Counted from the stretch's first letter, positions 1 to 9,801 are shown. The stretch: 64,000 nucleotides of DNA from Microbacterium saperdae (GCF_006716345.1 NZ_VFOX01000001.1:1922001-1986000); one strand, 5' to 3'. Notes: generated by a model from the letters alone, not told the origin. Translations and numbers: made by a program.

Positions 1-1109
1 ATCACACCGAGGCGCGCGAAGCGGGCGAGATCGGCATGACGGATCAACTGGGCATGTTCGATCGATCCGGTCGCACCGCTCACGGTGAAGGCGTCGAGAG
101 CGGACGTGGTCGCTCGATCGCCGATCGCGTGCACGGCCACTCCCAGTCCGGCGCCGGTCGCCGTCACCAGCGCCTCTATCAACGCGTCGCGCGGGACGTT
201 CAGCACACCGAAGTTCTCCGGATCGCCCGGGTAGGCATGCGAGCAGGCCGCAGTGCGCGTGCCCAGCGAACCGTCCGAGATGATCTTGAGCGGCCCCACC
301 CGCACGAGTCCGCGCCCAGCGGTCGGCGCATCCTCGGACTCGAGGAGATCCCCGGTGCGCAATCCCGCGGCGATCGCCCGATCCAGATCGAACGAGTAGA
401 CCGCGAACTCCACGCGATGAGCGGCGAAGCCGGCCGCGATGCGACGCGGCCACGCCTCCGCGTTCCACGCCATATCGAAGTCGACGAGACCGGTGATGCC
501 TCGCGCAGCGGCCTGTTCCCCCGCCTCCTGCACTGCACGATCGCTGTGGGCCGGGTCCACGGCGTTCAGGCGCCGGGAGATCTCGAAAGCGTCTTCCTCC
601 CGCAGAACCCCGTCAGGGCTTCGGAAACCCTCACGTCGCAAAGCCGCTGAATTGATCCAGACGCTGTGCACGTCGGCGTTGATCAGATAGGTGGGCACGT
701 CGCCGGTCGCGGCATCCAGGGTCACGAGATCGGGCAGGTCGCTCCACAGCGCGTCACGGTAACCGGCGCCCACACGCCGACCGTCGGCGAGCGTCGCGAC
801 ATGAGTCATCCGGCGGGCGGCCTCGGCCGCGGATCCGACCGTGCCCAACGGTTCGCGCTCGGCGGCAAGCGCCCATTGCACGGTGTGGACGTGATTGTCC
901 CAGAGCCCAGGGACCAACCATGCGCCGTCCCCGTCGAGAACCGCGCCCTGCGGCCGGAGACGGCCGGTGGGCGCGATGTCGACGATGCGCCCCTCCGCGA
1001 TCTCGATGTCGACGGGTTCATCATCCAAGAGGAACTCACGTCCCGGGCCGGCGATGCGCACCGCACGGATCATCGCGATCGGCTCGCTGGACGGGGAGTT
1101 CTCACGCAT
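1..1109 (-). CDS. YtcJ-like amidohydrolase, 3' end beyond window
   Basis: Metal-dependent amidohydrolase of the YtcJ/amidohydrolase_3 group, a cytosolic TIM-barrel hydrolase of unknown physiological substrate. Reading the minus strand from an ATG at 1109 gives a continuous frame to the window edge, so the C-terminus is missing. Visible landmarks are the first metal motif DNHVH (residues 71-75), then the strand LKIISDGSLGTRTAA, which carries the candidate bridging lysine, then AVHAIGDRA and SIEHAQLI, in the order expected for this family. It reads away from the window and lies just upstream of the nei gene on the same strand, with 38 bases between them, so it may share its transcript. Family assignment is firm; the substrate cannot be told. 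Confidence 0.85.
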   Translation of the reverse strand, partial: MRENSPSSEPIAMIRAVRIAGPGREFLLDDEPVDIEIAEGRIVDIAPTGRLRPQGAVLDGDGAWLVPGLWDNHVHTVQWALAAEREPLGTVGSAAEAARRMTHVATLADGRRVGAGYRDALWSDLPDLVTLDAATGDVPTYLINADVHSVWINSAALRREGFRSPDGVLREEDAFEISRRLNAVDPAHSDRAVQEAGEQAAARGITGLVDFDMAWNAEAWPRRIAAGFAAHRVEFAVYSFDLDRAIAAGLRTGDLLESEDAPTAGRGLVRVGPLKIISDGSLGTRTAACSHAYPGDPENFGVLNVPRDALIEALVTATGAGLGVAVHAIGDRATTSALDAFTVSGATGSIEHAQLIRHADLARFARLGV

Positions 1110-1147
1110 GTTCTCAGCCTCGGGTCGACGTATCGGAGCGGATGCTT

Positions 1148-2146
1148 TCACGCCTGACAGCGCGGGCACCAGTAGAGCTTGCGCGCACCGATCTCCTCGA
1201 GGGCGATCTCGGTGCCGCACACACGGCACGGGAGTCCCGCACGGTGGTAGACCCAGTGCCGGTCGTCGCGACTCGCCATCGCAGCGCGGTACTCATCGGC
1301 CGTGAGGTCATCCATCGTCATCATCTGCCCGGTCTCCACACCGATCGCCAGCAGGCGCACCCAATCGCGCCAGAGCGCGCGGACGGTCTCCTCGCGCACG
1401 TCGCGCCCCGGGGTATGCGGATTCAGGCGTTCTCTGAAGAGCATCTCGGCGCGGTAGACGTTGCCGATCCCGCTGACGACGGATTGGTCCATCAGCAGGA
1501 GCGCGATCACGGTCTGCTTCTTCGCCACCGCGCGGACGAAGCGCTCCTCGTTCTCGGCGGGATCGCCGACCAGCGGATCCGGTCCGAGCTTCGCCACGGT
1601 CGCGAGCATCTCCTCCGGTGTCTGCAGCACGCAGGCGGTGGGGCCACGCAGGTCCGCGGCCGTGATGTCGGTCATGAGGCGCAGACGCACCTGCCCCACA
1701 ACGGGCGGAGGCCATTCCATCCCCTCATCCACCAGACCCTTGGTCTGCTCTGACATCCGCACGTGCACGCGTGTGCGCCGGGGAGCGCCGATGGACGCGA
1801 GCGAGTTCTCTCCCGCATCGTCGAGGATGGGGGCCTCCAGATCCGTCCCTCGCTGGTTCGTCTGCCCCATGCGTCCGTTCGCCGAGGCGATCGTGGGATC
1901 GACGAGGATCTCGCCCGCGAAGTCCCACGCGCCGTAGAGGCCGAGGTGCACACGAAGCCACAGATCACCCTCCGTCTCGAGGAACATCTGCTTGCCGACC
2001 GCCTGCACACTCACCGCGGTGCGGCCGTCGAGCACGGCGGCGCCTTCGGCGAACCGACCCTGGGGGCTCGAAGCCGACAACGTCTTCCCGACGAAGTTGC
2101 GGTCGAACTGCCGTGCGATCCGATGGACGGAATGGCCCTCGGGCAT
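1148..2146 (-). CDS. nei: Fpg/Nei-family DNA glycosylase (Nei1-like)
   Basis: Base-excision repair enzyme that removes oxidised bases and cuts the abasic site. The mature N-terminus PEGHSVHR supplies the catalytic Pro2-Glu3, so the start is the ATG at 2146; upstream in-frame sequence belongs to rpiB. The H2TH region (DQSVVSGIGNVYRAEMLF) and a C-terminal zinc finger (CRVC, then CPRC 17 residues on) are both complete, so it should bind DNA. At 332 residues it is slightly longer than the family norm. PEGHSVHR resembles mycobacterial Nei1 (PEGHTLHR) more than Fpg, and Nei1 also sits beside rpiB in mycobacteria. The rpiB stop ends one base before this ATG, so the two are probably translationally coupled. 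Confidence 0.9.
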   Translation of the reverse strand: MPEGHSVHRIARQFDRNFVGKTLSASSPQGRFAEGAAVLDGRTAVSVQAVGKQMFLETEGDLWLRVHLGLYGAWDFAGEILVDPTIASANGRMGQTNQRGTDLEAPILDDAGENSLASIGAPRRTRVHVRMSEQTKGLVDEGMEWPPPVVGQVRLRLMTDITAADLRGPTACVLQTPEEMLATVAKLGPDPLVGDPAENEERFVRAVAKKQTVIALLLMDQSVVSGIGNVYRAEMLFRERLNPHTPGRDVREETVRALWRDWVRLLAIGVETGQMMTMDDLTADEYRAAMASRDDRHWVYHRAGLPCRVCGTEIALEEIGARKLYWCPRCQA

Positions 2147-2147
2147 G

Positions 2148-2633
2148 TCAGGCCCGAGGATCCGGGAGCAGGGAGCCGTCGCGCTCGAACTCGGCGATCT
2201 GGCGGATCCGGCGCACGTGGCGCTCATCACCCGAGAACGGAGTGGCGATGAACCGGTCGATCAGTGAGGTGACCTCATCGAAGCTGTGCTGGCGAGCACC
2301 GATCGCGATCACGTTCGCATCGTTGTGCTCACGGGCGAGTTCCGCGGTCGACAGGTTCCAGACCAGGGCCGCGCGCACTCCCTCGACCTTGTTGGCGGCG
2401 ATCTGCTCGCCGTTGCCGGAACCGCCGAAGACGATCCCGAGCGTCTCGACCCCCGCAGCCTGGTCGCGCACGACGGCCTGGGCCGCGCGGATGCAGAAGG
2501 CGGGATAGTCGTCGACCGCGTCGTACTCGATCGGCCCGTGGTCGACGACGTCGTGACCCGCAGCACGCAGATGATCCTGCAGCTGCGTGGAGAAGTCGAG
2601 ACCGGCGTGATCGGTGGCGATATGGATGCGCAT
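2148..2633 (-). CDS. rpiB: Ribose-5-phosphate isomerase B
   Basis: Interconverts ribulose-5-phosphate and ribose-5-phosphate in the pentose phosphate pathway; cytosolic, 161 residues, normal for RpiB. It starts MRIHIATDHAG, which holds the substrate-binding DHAG motif, and has GGSGNGEQIAANK in the active-site loop. The glutamate in GNGE marks the actinobacterial type, in which Glu replaces the catalytic Cys of E. coli RpiB. The in-frame extension upstream of 2633 has random composition and overlaps the hemH end, so the ATG at 2633 was chosen. It lies 40 bases after hemH and is coupled to the downstream glycosylase gene. Confidence 0.93.
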   Translation of the reverse strand: MRIHIATDHAGLDFSTQLQDHLRAAGHDVVDHGPIEYDAVDDYPAFCIRAAQAVVRDQAAGVETLGIVFGGSGNGEQIAANKVEGVRAALVWNLSTAELAREHNDANVIAIGARQHSFDEVTSLIDRFIATPFSGDERHVRRIRQIAEFERDGSLLPDPRA

Positions 2634-2673
2634 GGCTACCATCCTAGGATCGGTACGCACTCCGGATGGTCGC

Positions 2674-3858
2674 TCAGGGAGCGACACCCGCGGCGGCCGG
2701 CTTGAACCCGGCACGGATGTTCTCGCAGCAACCGGGACGGCACACATCGAAGCCACCGGGCAGCGAGGTGACGTGGGGACGATCCGCATTCGGGGTTCCG
2801 TGCAGACGCTCCTGGATGAGATCGACGATGCCGGCGACGAACGTAGGAGAAACGCCGGGCGTGGGCGTACGGGTGAAGCTGAGGCCCGCTTCTTCCGCCG
2901 CCTCGGCCGCTTCGGTGTCGAGGTCCCAGAGCACCTCCATGTGGTCGCTCATGAAGCCCACCGGTACGACGGCGACGGCCTTGCGCCCACGCCCCCCGAG
3001 CTCACCGATGACATCGCAGACATCGGGTTCGAGCCACGGCTGCGACGCCGGGCCGGAACGGGACTGGTAGACGAGCTCCCACGACACCTCGGCCGCCGAG
3101 GGAATGGTCTGACGCACGCGATCCATCACCCACTCCGCGACCGCGAGGTGCTGAGCCGCATAGGCGCCGCCCTCACCCCACTCGATGTCGCGTGCCCCGG
3201 AGCGCTCGGCGTCGGCGGTCGGGATGCTGTGGGTCGAGAACAGGATCTGGATGTCGACAGGGGCGATGCCCTCGGCGAGGAAGCCCTTGATGGCCTCGCG
3301 CACACCGGTCTCGAACGCGTCGACGAATCCGGGGTGGTCGTAGAACGGGCGGATCTTGTCGATCGTGACGGTGTCGCCCAGGCCGGTCTCCTCGAGCACG
3401 CGTGCGAAGTCCTCGCGGTACTGACGGCAGCTCGAGAAGGAGCTGTACGCGCTGGTCGCGAAGGCGAGGAGAGTGTTGTGTCCGCGCTCCGATGCTTCGA
3501 CCACGACCTCTTCCAGGTACGGGGTCCAGTTACGGTTGCCCCAGTAGACCGGCAGATCGATGCCGCGCTGCGCGAGCTCGGCCTCGAGAGCTTCCTTGAG
3601 CACGCGGTTCTGGCCGTTGATCGGGCTCACACCACCGAAGTGACGGTAGTGGTGCGAGACCTCTTCCAGCCGCTCGTCGGGGATGCCCCGGCCACGCGTG
3701 ACGTTGCGCAGGAACGGGATGACGTCGTCCTGACCTTCCGGTCCGCCGAATCCGGCGAGCAGGATGCCGTCGTAGGCGACAGGCGTCGTCACGAACGGCT
3801 CACCGCTCGCAGCGGCGGCAGAGGCAAAGGGAACGATGTTCGGCTCGATCGCAGTCAC
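2674..3858 (-). CDS. hemH: Ferrochelatase, probably coproporphyrin III type
   Basis: Inserts ferrous iron into a porphyrin in haem synthesis; in Actinobacteria the substrate is normally coproporphyrin III, so the alternative name is cpfC. At 394 residues it is long because of a C-terminal tail with clustered cysteines (DVCRPGCCENI). A further cysteine lies at SSCRQYRED. Together these are candidates for the 2Fe-2S ligands known from actinobacterial ferrochelatases. GILLAGFGGPEG near the N-terminus and the invariant His region (FSTHSIPTAD) are present. A divergent pepN starts 124 bases away, so the gap holds promoters for both. Substrate preference is inferred from taxonomy. Confidence 0.92.
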   Translation of the reverse strand: MTAIEPNIVPFASAAAASGEPFVTTPVAYDGILLAGFGGPEGQDDVIPFLRNVTRGRGIPDERLEEVSHHYRHFGGVSPINGQNRVLKEALEAELAQRGIDLPVYWGNRNWTPYLEEVVVEASERGHNTLLAFATSAYSSFSSCRQYREDFARVLEETGLGDTVTIDKIRPFYDHPGFVDAFETGVREAIKGFLAEGIAPVDIQILFSTHSIPTADAERSGARDIEWGEGGAYAAQHLAVAEWVMDRVRQTIPSAAEVSWELVYQSRSGPASQPWLEPDVCDVIGELGGRGRKAVAVVPVGFMSDHMEVLWDLDTEAAEAAEEAGLSFTRTPTPGVSPTFVAGIVDLIQERLHGTPNADRPHVTSLPGGFDVCRPGCCENIRAGFKPAAAGVAP

Positions 3859-3982
3859 TCCCCCATCCTTTCATCTCCACGGAGCGAAGGCGCGCGTCCT
3901 CCTGGCGTAGGCTGTCATGGTTGCCGTAGGCGCCAACTGCGCCAATCCCCGGTGACATCCCCTCACCCCTGGGAGTACAGCT

Positions 3983-6535
3983 GTGCCTGGAGAGAACCTC
4001 ACACGTGTCGAAACGCAGGAGCGCCGCGACGTCATCGACACGCAGTCGTATGAAGTCGCACTCGATCTGACAAAGGGTTCCGACGTCTTCGGCTCCCGCA
4101 GCGTCGTGCGCTTCACCGCGACGCCGGAGAGCTTCACGTTCATCGATCTCATCGCTCGCGAGGTCCGTGAGATCTCGCTGAACGGCGAGCAGCTCGACCC
4201 CGAAGAGGTCTTCGCCGACTCGCGCATCGCACTCAGCGGTCTGCAGGCCGAGAACGTGCTCGTCGTCGATGCGGACTGCCTCTACACGAACACCGGGGAA
4301 GGACTGCACCGGTTCGTCGACCCCGTCGACGACGAGGTCTATCTCTACTCGCAGTTCGAGGTTCCCGACTCCCGCCGCGTGTTCGCGGTGTTCGAGCAGC
4401 CCGACCTCAAGGCGACGTTCCAGTTCACGATCACGGCACCCTCCGCGTGGAAGGTCGTCTCCAACTCCCCCACCCCTGAGCCGATCGTGCATGATGACGA
4501 CACGATCGCAACCTGGGGCTTCGAGCCCACGCCGCGGATCTCGTCGTACATCACGGCGCTCGTCGCCGGCCCCTACCAGTCGACGTTCTCCGAGCTCACC
4601 AGCGCCTCCGGCCGGGTCATCCCTCTCGGCGTCTATGGACGCAAGAGCCTGTGGCAGCACCTCGACGCCGACTACATCTTCGACAAGACCCGCGAGGGCT
4701 TCGCCTACTACGAGTCGAAGTTCGGCGTCCCGTACCCCTTCGCCAAGTACGACCAGCTCTTCGTCCCCGAGTTCAACGCGGGCGCCATGGAGAACGCCGG
4801 CGCGGTCACGTTCACCGAGACCTACGTGTTCCGCAGCAAGGTGACGGATGCCGTCAAGGAACGTCGCGTCGTCACGATCCTCCACGAGCTCGCGCACATG
4901 TGGTTCGGCGACCTCGTCACCATGAAGTGGTGGAACGACCTGTGGCTCAACGAGTCCTTCGCCGAGTGGGCCTCGACGATCGCCACGGCCGAGGCCACCG
5001 AGTGGACCGAGGCGTGGACCACGTTCAACGCCATGGAGAAGACCTGGGCCTACCGTCAGGACCAGCTCCCCTCGACGCACCCGATCGTCGCCGAGATCAA
5101 CGATCTCGAGGACGTGCAGGTCAACTTCGACGGCATCACCTACGCCAAGGGCGGATCGGTGCTCAAGCAGCTGGCAGCGTGGGTCGGTATCGAGGCGTTC
5201 TTCGGCGGGGTCTCGCAGTACTTCCAGAAGCACGCGTGGGGTAACACCGAGCTCAGCGACCTGCTCGTCGAGCTGGAGGCCACGAGTGGTCGTGACCTGA
5301 GCACCTGGTCGAAGAAGTGGCTGGAGACGGCAGGCGTGAACACGCTCGAGCCGGTCATCGCCGATGACGCCAACGGCGTCATCTCGCGTTTCGCCGTGAC
5401 TCAGACCGCGCCGGCCGACTACCCGACGATCCGCCCGCACCGCCTGGGGATCGGCTTCTACACGCTCACCGGCGGCTCGCTGACCCGCACGCACTATGTC
5501 GAGGTGGACGTCGACGGCGACCGCACCGAGGTGCCAGAGCTGCAGGGCATCGCACGTCCTGATCTCGTCCTGCTCAACGACAACGATCTCGCCTACGCGA
5601 AGATCCGCCTCGATGAGAAGTCGCTGGCGACCGCGATCGCGCATCTGGCCGACATCCACGATCCTCTGGCCCGCTCGCTCGTCTGGGGCGCGGCGTGGGA
5701 TCAGACCCGCGATGCTGAGAGCGCCGCATCGGACTACATCGACCTGGTGCTCGGCAACATCGGCCGCGAGACCGAGTCGACGACCGTCCGCACGACCCTC
5801 GCGCAGCTGCGCACCGCGGTGAACCTGTACGTCGCCCCCGAGCAGCGCGCCGAGGCGCGTCTCAAGGTCGCCGACGGGCTCTGGGCCCTCGCGGAATCCG
5901 CTGCGTCCGGCAGCGACAGCCAGTTGCAGTTCGTGACCGCGTTCGCGAACTCGCTCGTCACCCCGGAGCACGCCGGCATCATCGGTCGTCTCCGTGCGGG
6001 TGAGGAGACGCTCGCCGGGCTCGAGATCGATGCGGACCTGAGCTGGCAGCTGCTCGTCGGGCTCGCCACGATCGGGGCCACGGATGCGACGACCATCGAC
6101 GCGGCTCTGGCTGCGGACAACACGGCCAAGGGCGGGGAGTTCGCCGCACAGGCACGGGCCGCGCTGCCCGACTCCGCCTCGAAGAAGGCCGCGTGGGCGT
6201 CGCTGATCGAGCGCGATGACGCTCCCAACACGATCGTCCGTTCTGCAGCGCTCGGTTTCGTGCACCCCGCGGGCGTCGACGCGCTCGCCGAGTTCGTTCC
6301 GGCATACTTCGACATGCTGCTCCCGATCTGGGAATCGCGGAGCTACCAGATCGCGCAGTACCTCGTGGTCGGCCTCTTCCCGACCGCCCTGGCGAACGTC
6401 GAGCTGCGTGACGCGACTCGGGCCTGGCTCTCGACGAACCAGGACGCCGCTCCCGCGCTGCGCCGTCTGGTCCTCGAGAACCTCGCCGATGTCGAGCGCT
6501 CCCTCGCGGCCCAGTCCCGCGACGCCGACGACTGA
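3983..6535 (+). CDS. pepN: Aminopeptidase N (M1 metallopeptidase)
   Basis: Cytosolic zinc aminopeptidase that trims N-terminal residues from peptides. It begins with GTG at 3983, with GGGAG 8-12 bases upstream. The 850-residue protein shows the M1 hallmarks: the exopeptidase motif GAMENAG at about residues 267-273, HELAH at 301-305 inside HELAHMWFGDLVT, and the third zinc ligand in NESFAEW about 18 residues later. The ERAP1-like C-terminal helical domain is complete. A perfect 13-bp-arm hairpin follows the stop and probably ends transcription. Confidence 0.95.
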   Translation: MPGENLTRVETQERRDVIDTQSYEVALDLTKGSDVFGSRSVVRFTATPESFTFIDLIAREVREISLNGEQLDPEEVFADSRIALSGLQAENVLVVDADCLYTNTGEGLHRFVDPVDDEVYLYSQFEVPDSRRVFAVFEQPDLKATFQFTITAPSAWKVVSNSPTPEPIVHDDDTIATWGFEPTPRISSYITALVAGPYQSTFSELTSASGRVIPLGVYGRKSLWQHLDADYIFDKTREGFAYYESKFGVPYPFAKYDQLFVPEFNAGAMENAGAVTFTETYVFRSKVTDAVKERRVVTILHELAHMWFGDLVTMKWWNDLWLNESFAEWASTIATAEATEWTEAWTTFNAMEKTWAYRQDQLPSTHPIVAEINDLEDVQVNFDGITYAKGGSVLKQLAAWVGIEAFFGGVSQYFQKHAWGNTELSDLLVELEATSGRDLSTWSKKWLETAGVNTLEPVIADDANGVISRFAVTQTAPADYPTIRPHRLGIGFYTLTGGSLTRTHYVEVDVDGDRTEVPELQGIARPDLVLLNDNDLAYAKIRLDEKSLATAIAHLADIHDPLARSLVWGAAWDQTRDAESAASDYIDLVLGNIGRETESTTVRTTLAQLRTAVNLYVAPEQRAEARLKVADGLWALAESAASGSDSQLQFVTAFANSLVTPEHAGIIGRLRAGEETLAGLEIDADLSWQLLVGLATIGATDATTIDAALAADNTAKGGEFAAQARAALPDSASKKAAWASLIERDDAPNTIVRSAALGFVHPAGVDALAEFVPAYFDMLLPIWESRSYQIAQYLVVGLFPTALANVELRDATRAWLSTNQDAAPALRRLVLENLADVERSLAAQSRDADD

Positions 6536-6550
6536 CACGACGCGCCTCGT

Positions 6551-6598
6551 CGATCGGGCCTCTCCGCGGTGCATCCAGCCCGCGCAGAGGCCCGATCG
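6551..6598 (+). terminator. Hairpin after pepN
   Basis: Perfect inverted repeat: CGATCGGGCCTCT at 6551-6563 pairs with AGAGGCCCGATCG at 6586-6598, with a 22-base loop. It starts 15 bases after the pepN stop and ends just before the -10-like TAGGAT (6600-6605) of the next gene. There is no T-run, which is common for high-GC actinobacterial terminators. Confidence 0.6.
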
Positions 6599-6614
6599 CT
6601 AGGATCTGGTACTG

Positions 6615-7688
6615 ATGATGATCCCCTTTGATGTGAACGATCCGACCGTGCCATCTGCCGTACCGGAGTGGTTGCAGCCGATCCTCGACGTGCTGGTGAA
6701 GGTGGGCTGGAAGGCCTTCGCGGTCGCCATGATCATCGCCAGCTGCGTGGTCATCGGCCTCGTCCTCCGAGTCGTGATCCGTCGGGTCGTGCACCGCATC
6801 GTCGACAGCGCCAAGAGCAAGGCGTCCGTCGATGACACGCAGGCGCTGGAGCGCTCCCCGCTCGCCGACATGCGCCTGGTGCAACGCACGCGTACGCTCG
6901 GCACGATCCTGCAGAACATCGTGAACGTGATGCTCGTGGTCATCGCGATCGTGCTGATCGTCAACACCCTCGACAACGCCCTTCTCGGCTCTCTCACACT
7001 CCTCACCGCCGCTGTCGGTGCCGGTCTCGGTTTCGGCGCTCAGAACATCGTCAAGGACGTGCTCAACGGCATGTTCCTCGTCGCCGAGGACCAGATCGGA
7101 ATCGGCGACGTGGTCGACCTGGGCCTCGCCAGCGGAGTCGTGGAGTACGTGAGCGTTCGGATCACACAGGTCCGCGATGTGAACGGCACGCTCTGGTACG
7201 TGCGCAACGGCGAGGTCACCCGTATCGGCAACATGTCGCAGGGCTGGGCTCGGGCCATCATCGACATCGGTGTCCCTGCCGAGTCCGACCTCGAGGTGGT
7301 CGAGCAGACGATGCTCGAGACCGCTCAGGCACTGGCGAAGGACCCGAAATGGCGTACGCGCATCGTGGAGAAGCCCGAGTTGTGGGGTCTGGAGGCGATC
7401 ACCGGGGAGGCACTCGTCGTGCGCATCGTGATCAAGGCCCGCGCCAACGCCAAGGACGACGTCGCCCAGGAACTGCGCAAGCGCCTGCGCACGGCGCTCA
7501 CCGAGAAGGAGATCAGCATTCCGAGCATGGAAGCAGTGACTCCGACCGGTCTCGAAGGTGCGCGCCGCGTGCGCGGTGCCAACCCGCCCAAGACGCGCCC
7601 CAACGCCGTCACCGGCGTGCCGGTCATCCCCGATCGCGGGATCTGGCGCCGCAAGAAGCCCACCGATGACGGGAGCGCCCCGAAGTGA
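6615..7688 (+). CDS. MscS-family mechanosensitive channel
   Basis: Small-conductance mechanosensitive channel of the inner membrane, 357 residues. Two hydrophobic helices (about residues 20-46 and 95-118) precede a third, Gly/Ala-rich pore helix (LLTAAVGAGLGFGAQNIVKD), followed by the beta domain with GDVVDLG and a soluble C-terminal domain with a basic tail. The ATG at 6615 follows a -10-like TAGGAT by only nine bases, so the message is probably leaderless; ATG 6618 is an alternative. Its last codons overlap the next start (GTGA), forming an operon with the globin and flavin dehydrogenase genes. Confidence 0.9.
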   Translation: MMIPFDVNDPTVPSAVPEWLQPILDVLVKVGWKAFAVAMIIASCVVIGLVLRVVIRRVVHRIVDSAKSKASVDDTQALERSPLADMRLVQRTRTLGTILQNIVNVMLVVIAIVLIVNTLDNALLGSLTLLTAAVGAGLGFGAQNIVKDVLNGMFLVAEDQIGIGDVVDLGLASGVVEYVSVRITQVRDVNGTLWYVRNGEVTRIGNMSQGWARAIIDIGVPAESDLEVVEQTMLETAQALAKDPKWRTRIVEKPELWGLEAITGEALVVRIVIKARANAKDDVAQELRKRLRTALTEKEISIPSMEAVTPTGLEGARRVRGANPPKTRPNAVTGVPVIPDRGIWRRKKPTDDGSAPK

Positions 7689-8131
7689 CCTTCTACGACG
7701 AAGTCGGCGGTCGTGAGATGTTCGCGAAGATCGTCTCGGTCTTCTATCGCGAAGTCGCCCTCGACCCGGTGTTGAAGCCGATGTATCCGGAAGAAGACCT
7801 GGGTCCTGCCGAGGAGCGGCTCCTGCTTTTCCTGGAGCAGTACTGGGGCGGTCCCACGACCTACGGCGAGACGCGCGGGCACCCGCGTCTGCGCATGCGG
7901 CACATGCCCTTCCACGTCGATCCCGACGCTCGTGATCGTTGGCTCCAGCACATGCGCACTGCTCTCGACGAGGCGAAGTTGTCACCTTTGCACGAATCCA
8001 CGCTGTGGGACTACCTGGAGCGCGCGGCCTATGCCATGGTGAACACATTCGAGCCCTCGGGCATCGGCGCCGCAGCCGACGGTCGTCCGACGCTCGAGAC
8101 CCGGTCACGTCAGGAATCAACGGAGAGCTGA
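7685..8131 (+). CDS. glbO: Truncated haemoglobin, group II (trHbO-like)
   Basis: Cytosolic haem protein that binds oxygen or nitric oxide; in relatives it is linked to respiration and redox or nitrosative stress. Of its 148 residues the first 120 form the 2-on-2 globin fold. The run YWGGPTTYGETRGHPRLRMR is characteristic of group II, with proximal His73 just after it (RHMPF) and the G8 Trp at about 86 (DRWLQHM). The start is the GTG at 7685 that overlaps the mscS stop. Its TGA overlaps the ATG of the dehydrogenase gene, so all three are coupled. Confidence 0.92.
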   Translation: MTFYDEVGGREMFAKIVSVFYREVALDPVLKPMYPEEDLGPAEERLLLFLEQYWGGPTTYGETRGHPRLRMRHMPFHVDPDARDRWLQHMRTALDEAKLSPLHESTLWDYLERAAYAMVNTFEPSGIGAAADGRPTLETRSRQESTES

Positions 8132-9789
8132 TGACGAACACACCCCTGTCCACAGACGTCCTGGTGATCGGATGGGGGTTGGCCGGGCTCGTCGCCGCCG
8201 CCGAGGCGCTCGAGGCCGGGCGTCGAGTCATCCTCATCGATCAGGAACCCCGCACGAATCTAGGCGGTCAGGCCTGGTGGTCGTTCGGCGGGCTCTTCTT
8301 CATCGACTCTCCCGAACAACGACGCATGGGCATCCGCGATTCGGTCGAACTCGCGACCCAGGACTGGTTCGGGAACGCCGCGTTCGACCGCCCGGAGGAC
8401 GAGTGGCCGCGTCGCTGGGCTGAGGCCTACCTGCAGTTCGCCGCCGGCGAGAAACGCGCCTGGCTGCGTGAACGCGGCGTGGGCTTCTTCCCGGTCGTCG
8501 GATGGGCCGAGCGTGGCGGATACGGCGCCATCGGTCCCGGCAACTCCGTGCCGCGTTTCCACATCACCTGGGGCACCGGTCCCGGTGTCGTCGCCCCGTT
8601 CGCCGCCGCCGTGGAGCAGGGCGAGCGAGATGGGCGCATCACGATCCTTCCCCGACACCGCGTCGCCGAGCTCACGAGCACCGACGGGGCCGTCACCGGC
8701 GCGCGCGGAGTGGTGCTCGCCTCCAGCAGAGCCGAACGGGGAGTCCCGACATCGCGCGATGAGATCGGCGAGTTCGAGATCACTGCCGGAGCCACGATCG
8801 TCGCCTCGGGCGGTATCGGCGGAAACCATGACCTCGTGAGGGCGGCGTGGCCCGCACGCCTGGGGACTCCCCCGGCTCAGATGCTGACCGGGGTGCCCGC
8901 CTATGTCGACGGCTCCATGCACGCGGTCAGCGCTGCCGCGGGTGCGAGGCTGATCAACGGCGATCGCATGTGGCACTACGTGGAGGGCATCACGAACTGG
9001 AACCCGGTGTGGCCCTCGCACGGCATCCGCATCCTGCCGGGACCGTCGTCACTCTGGCTCGATGCCACCGGCACGCGTCTTCCTGTGCCGCTCTTCCCCG
9101 GGTTCGACACCCTCGGCACACTCGCCCATCTGCGCACCACCGGGCACGATCACTCCTGGTTCGTCACGTCGCGGCAGATCGTCGAGAAGGAGTTCGCGCT
9201 CTCCGGCAGCGAGCAGAATCCCGATCTGACCGGCAAGGACGTGGGCCTGCTCCTCAAGTCACGTCTCGCCAAGGGCCCGACAGGCCCTGTCCAGGCCTTC
9301 CTCGACGAGGGACCGGACTTCATCGTGGAGAACGACCTCGAGTCGCTGCTGGAACAGATGCGTCAGCACCCGGGCGGAGAGGCGCTGGACATCGACAATG
9401 TGCGCCGTGAGGTGATCGCACGCGACCGGGAGATCGACAACGACTTCACGAAGGACGCGCAGATCGGGATGCTGCGCTCGATGCGCGGATACCGTGGCGA
9501 CAAGCTCATCCGCACCGCCGCACCGCACCGTCTGCAGGATCCGTCCGCGGGCCCGCTGGTCGCGGTGAAGCTGCACGTGCTCACGCGCAAGTCCCTCGGC
9601 GGAATCAACACCGATCTCGACGGGCGAGCGCTGGGTGCCGACGGCCAGGCGATTCCCGGTCTCTTCGCCGCCGGGGAGGCCAGTGGATTCGGCGGAGGCG
9701 GTGTGCACGGATACCGCGCACTGGAGGGCACGTTCCTGGGCGGCTGCCTGTTCTCCGGGCGTCAGGCGGGTCGCGCAGCGGCTCTGTGA
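8131..9789 (+). CDS. FAD-binding dehydrogenase (KstD/fumarate-reductase-like)
   Basis: Flavin-dependent dehydrogenase of 552 residues related to 3-ketosteroid dehydrogenases and fumarate reductase flavoproteins. The N-terminus has the dinucleotide-binding GWGLAG (residues 14-19) after VLVI, and EPRTNLGGQAWWSFGG for flavin contacts. The C-terminus has the second FAD motif, PGLFAAGEASGFGGGGVHGY, followed by LEGTFLGGCLFSGR. The ATG at 8131 shares one base with the globin stop. The true substrate is not evident. It ends facing a convergent hypothetical gene 12 bases away. Confidence 0.88.
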   Translation: MTNTPLSTDVLVIGWGLAGLVAAAEALEAGRRVILIDQEPRTNLGGQAWWSFGGLFFIDSPEQRRMGIRDSVELATQDWFGNAAFDRPEDEWPRRWAEAYLQFAAGEKRAWLRERGVGFFPVVGWAERGGYGAIGPGNSVPRFHITWGTGPGVVAPFAAAVEQGERDGRITILPRHRVAELTSTDGAVTGARGVVLASSRAERGVPTSRDEIGEFEITAGATIVASGGIGGNHDLVRAAWPARLGTPPAQMLTGVPAYVDGSMHAVSAAAGARLINGDRMWHYVEGITNWNPVWPSHGIRILPGPSSLWLDATGTRLPVPLFPGFDTLGTLAHLRTTGHDHSWFVTSRQIVEKEFALSGSEQNPDLTGKDVGLLLKSRLAKGPTGPVQAFLDEGPDFIVENDLESLLEQMRQHPGGEALDIDNVRREVIARDREIDNDFTKDAQIGMLRSMRGYRGDKLIRTAAPHRLQDPSAGPLVAVKLHVLTRKSLGGINTDLDGRALGADGQAIPGLFAAGEASGFGGGGVHGYRALEGTFLGGCLFSGRQAGRAAAL

Positions 9790-9801
9790 CCGCGCCGGCG
9801 G

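Noticed and set aside
3800..6574. A 924-residue open frame on the minus strand opposite pepN
   Set aside because: It is the antisense shadow of pepN, whose M1 motifs are intact. High-GC codon bias keeps the opposite strand free of stops.
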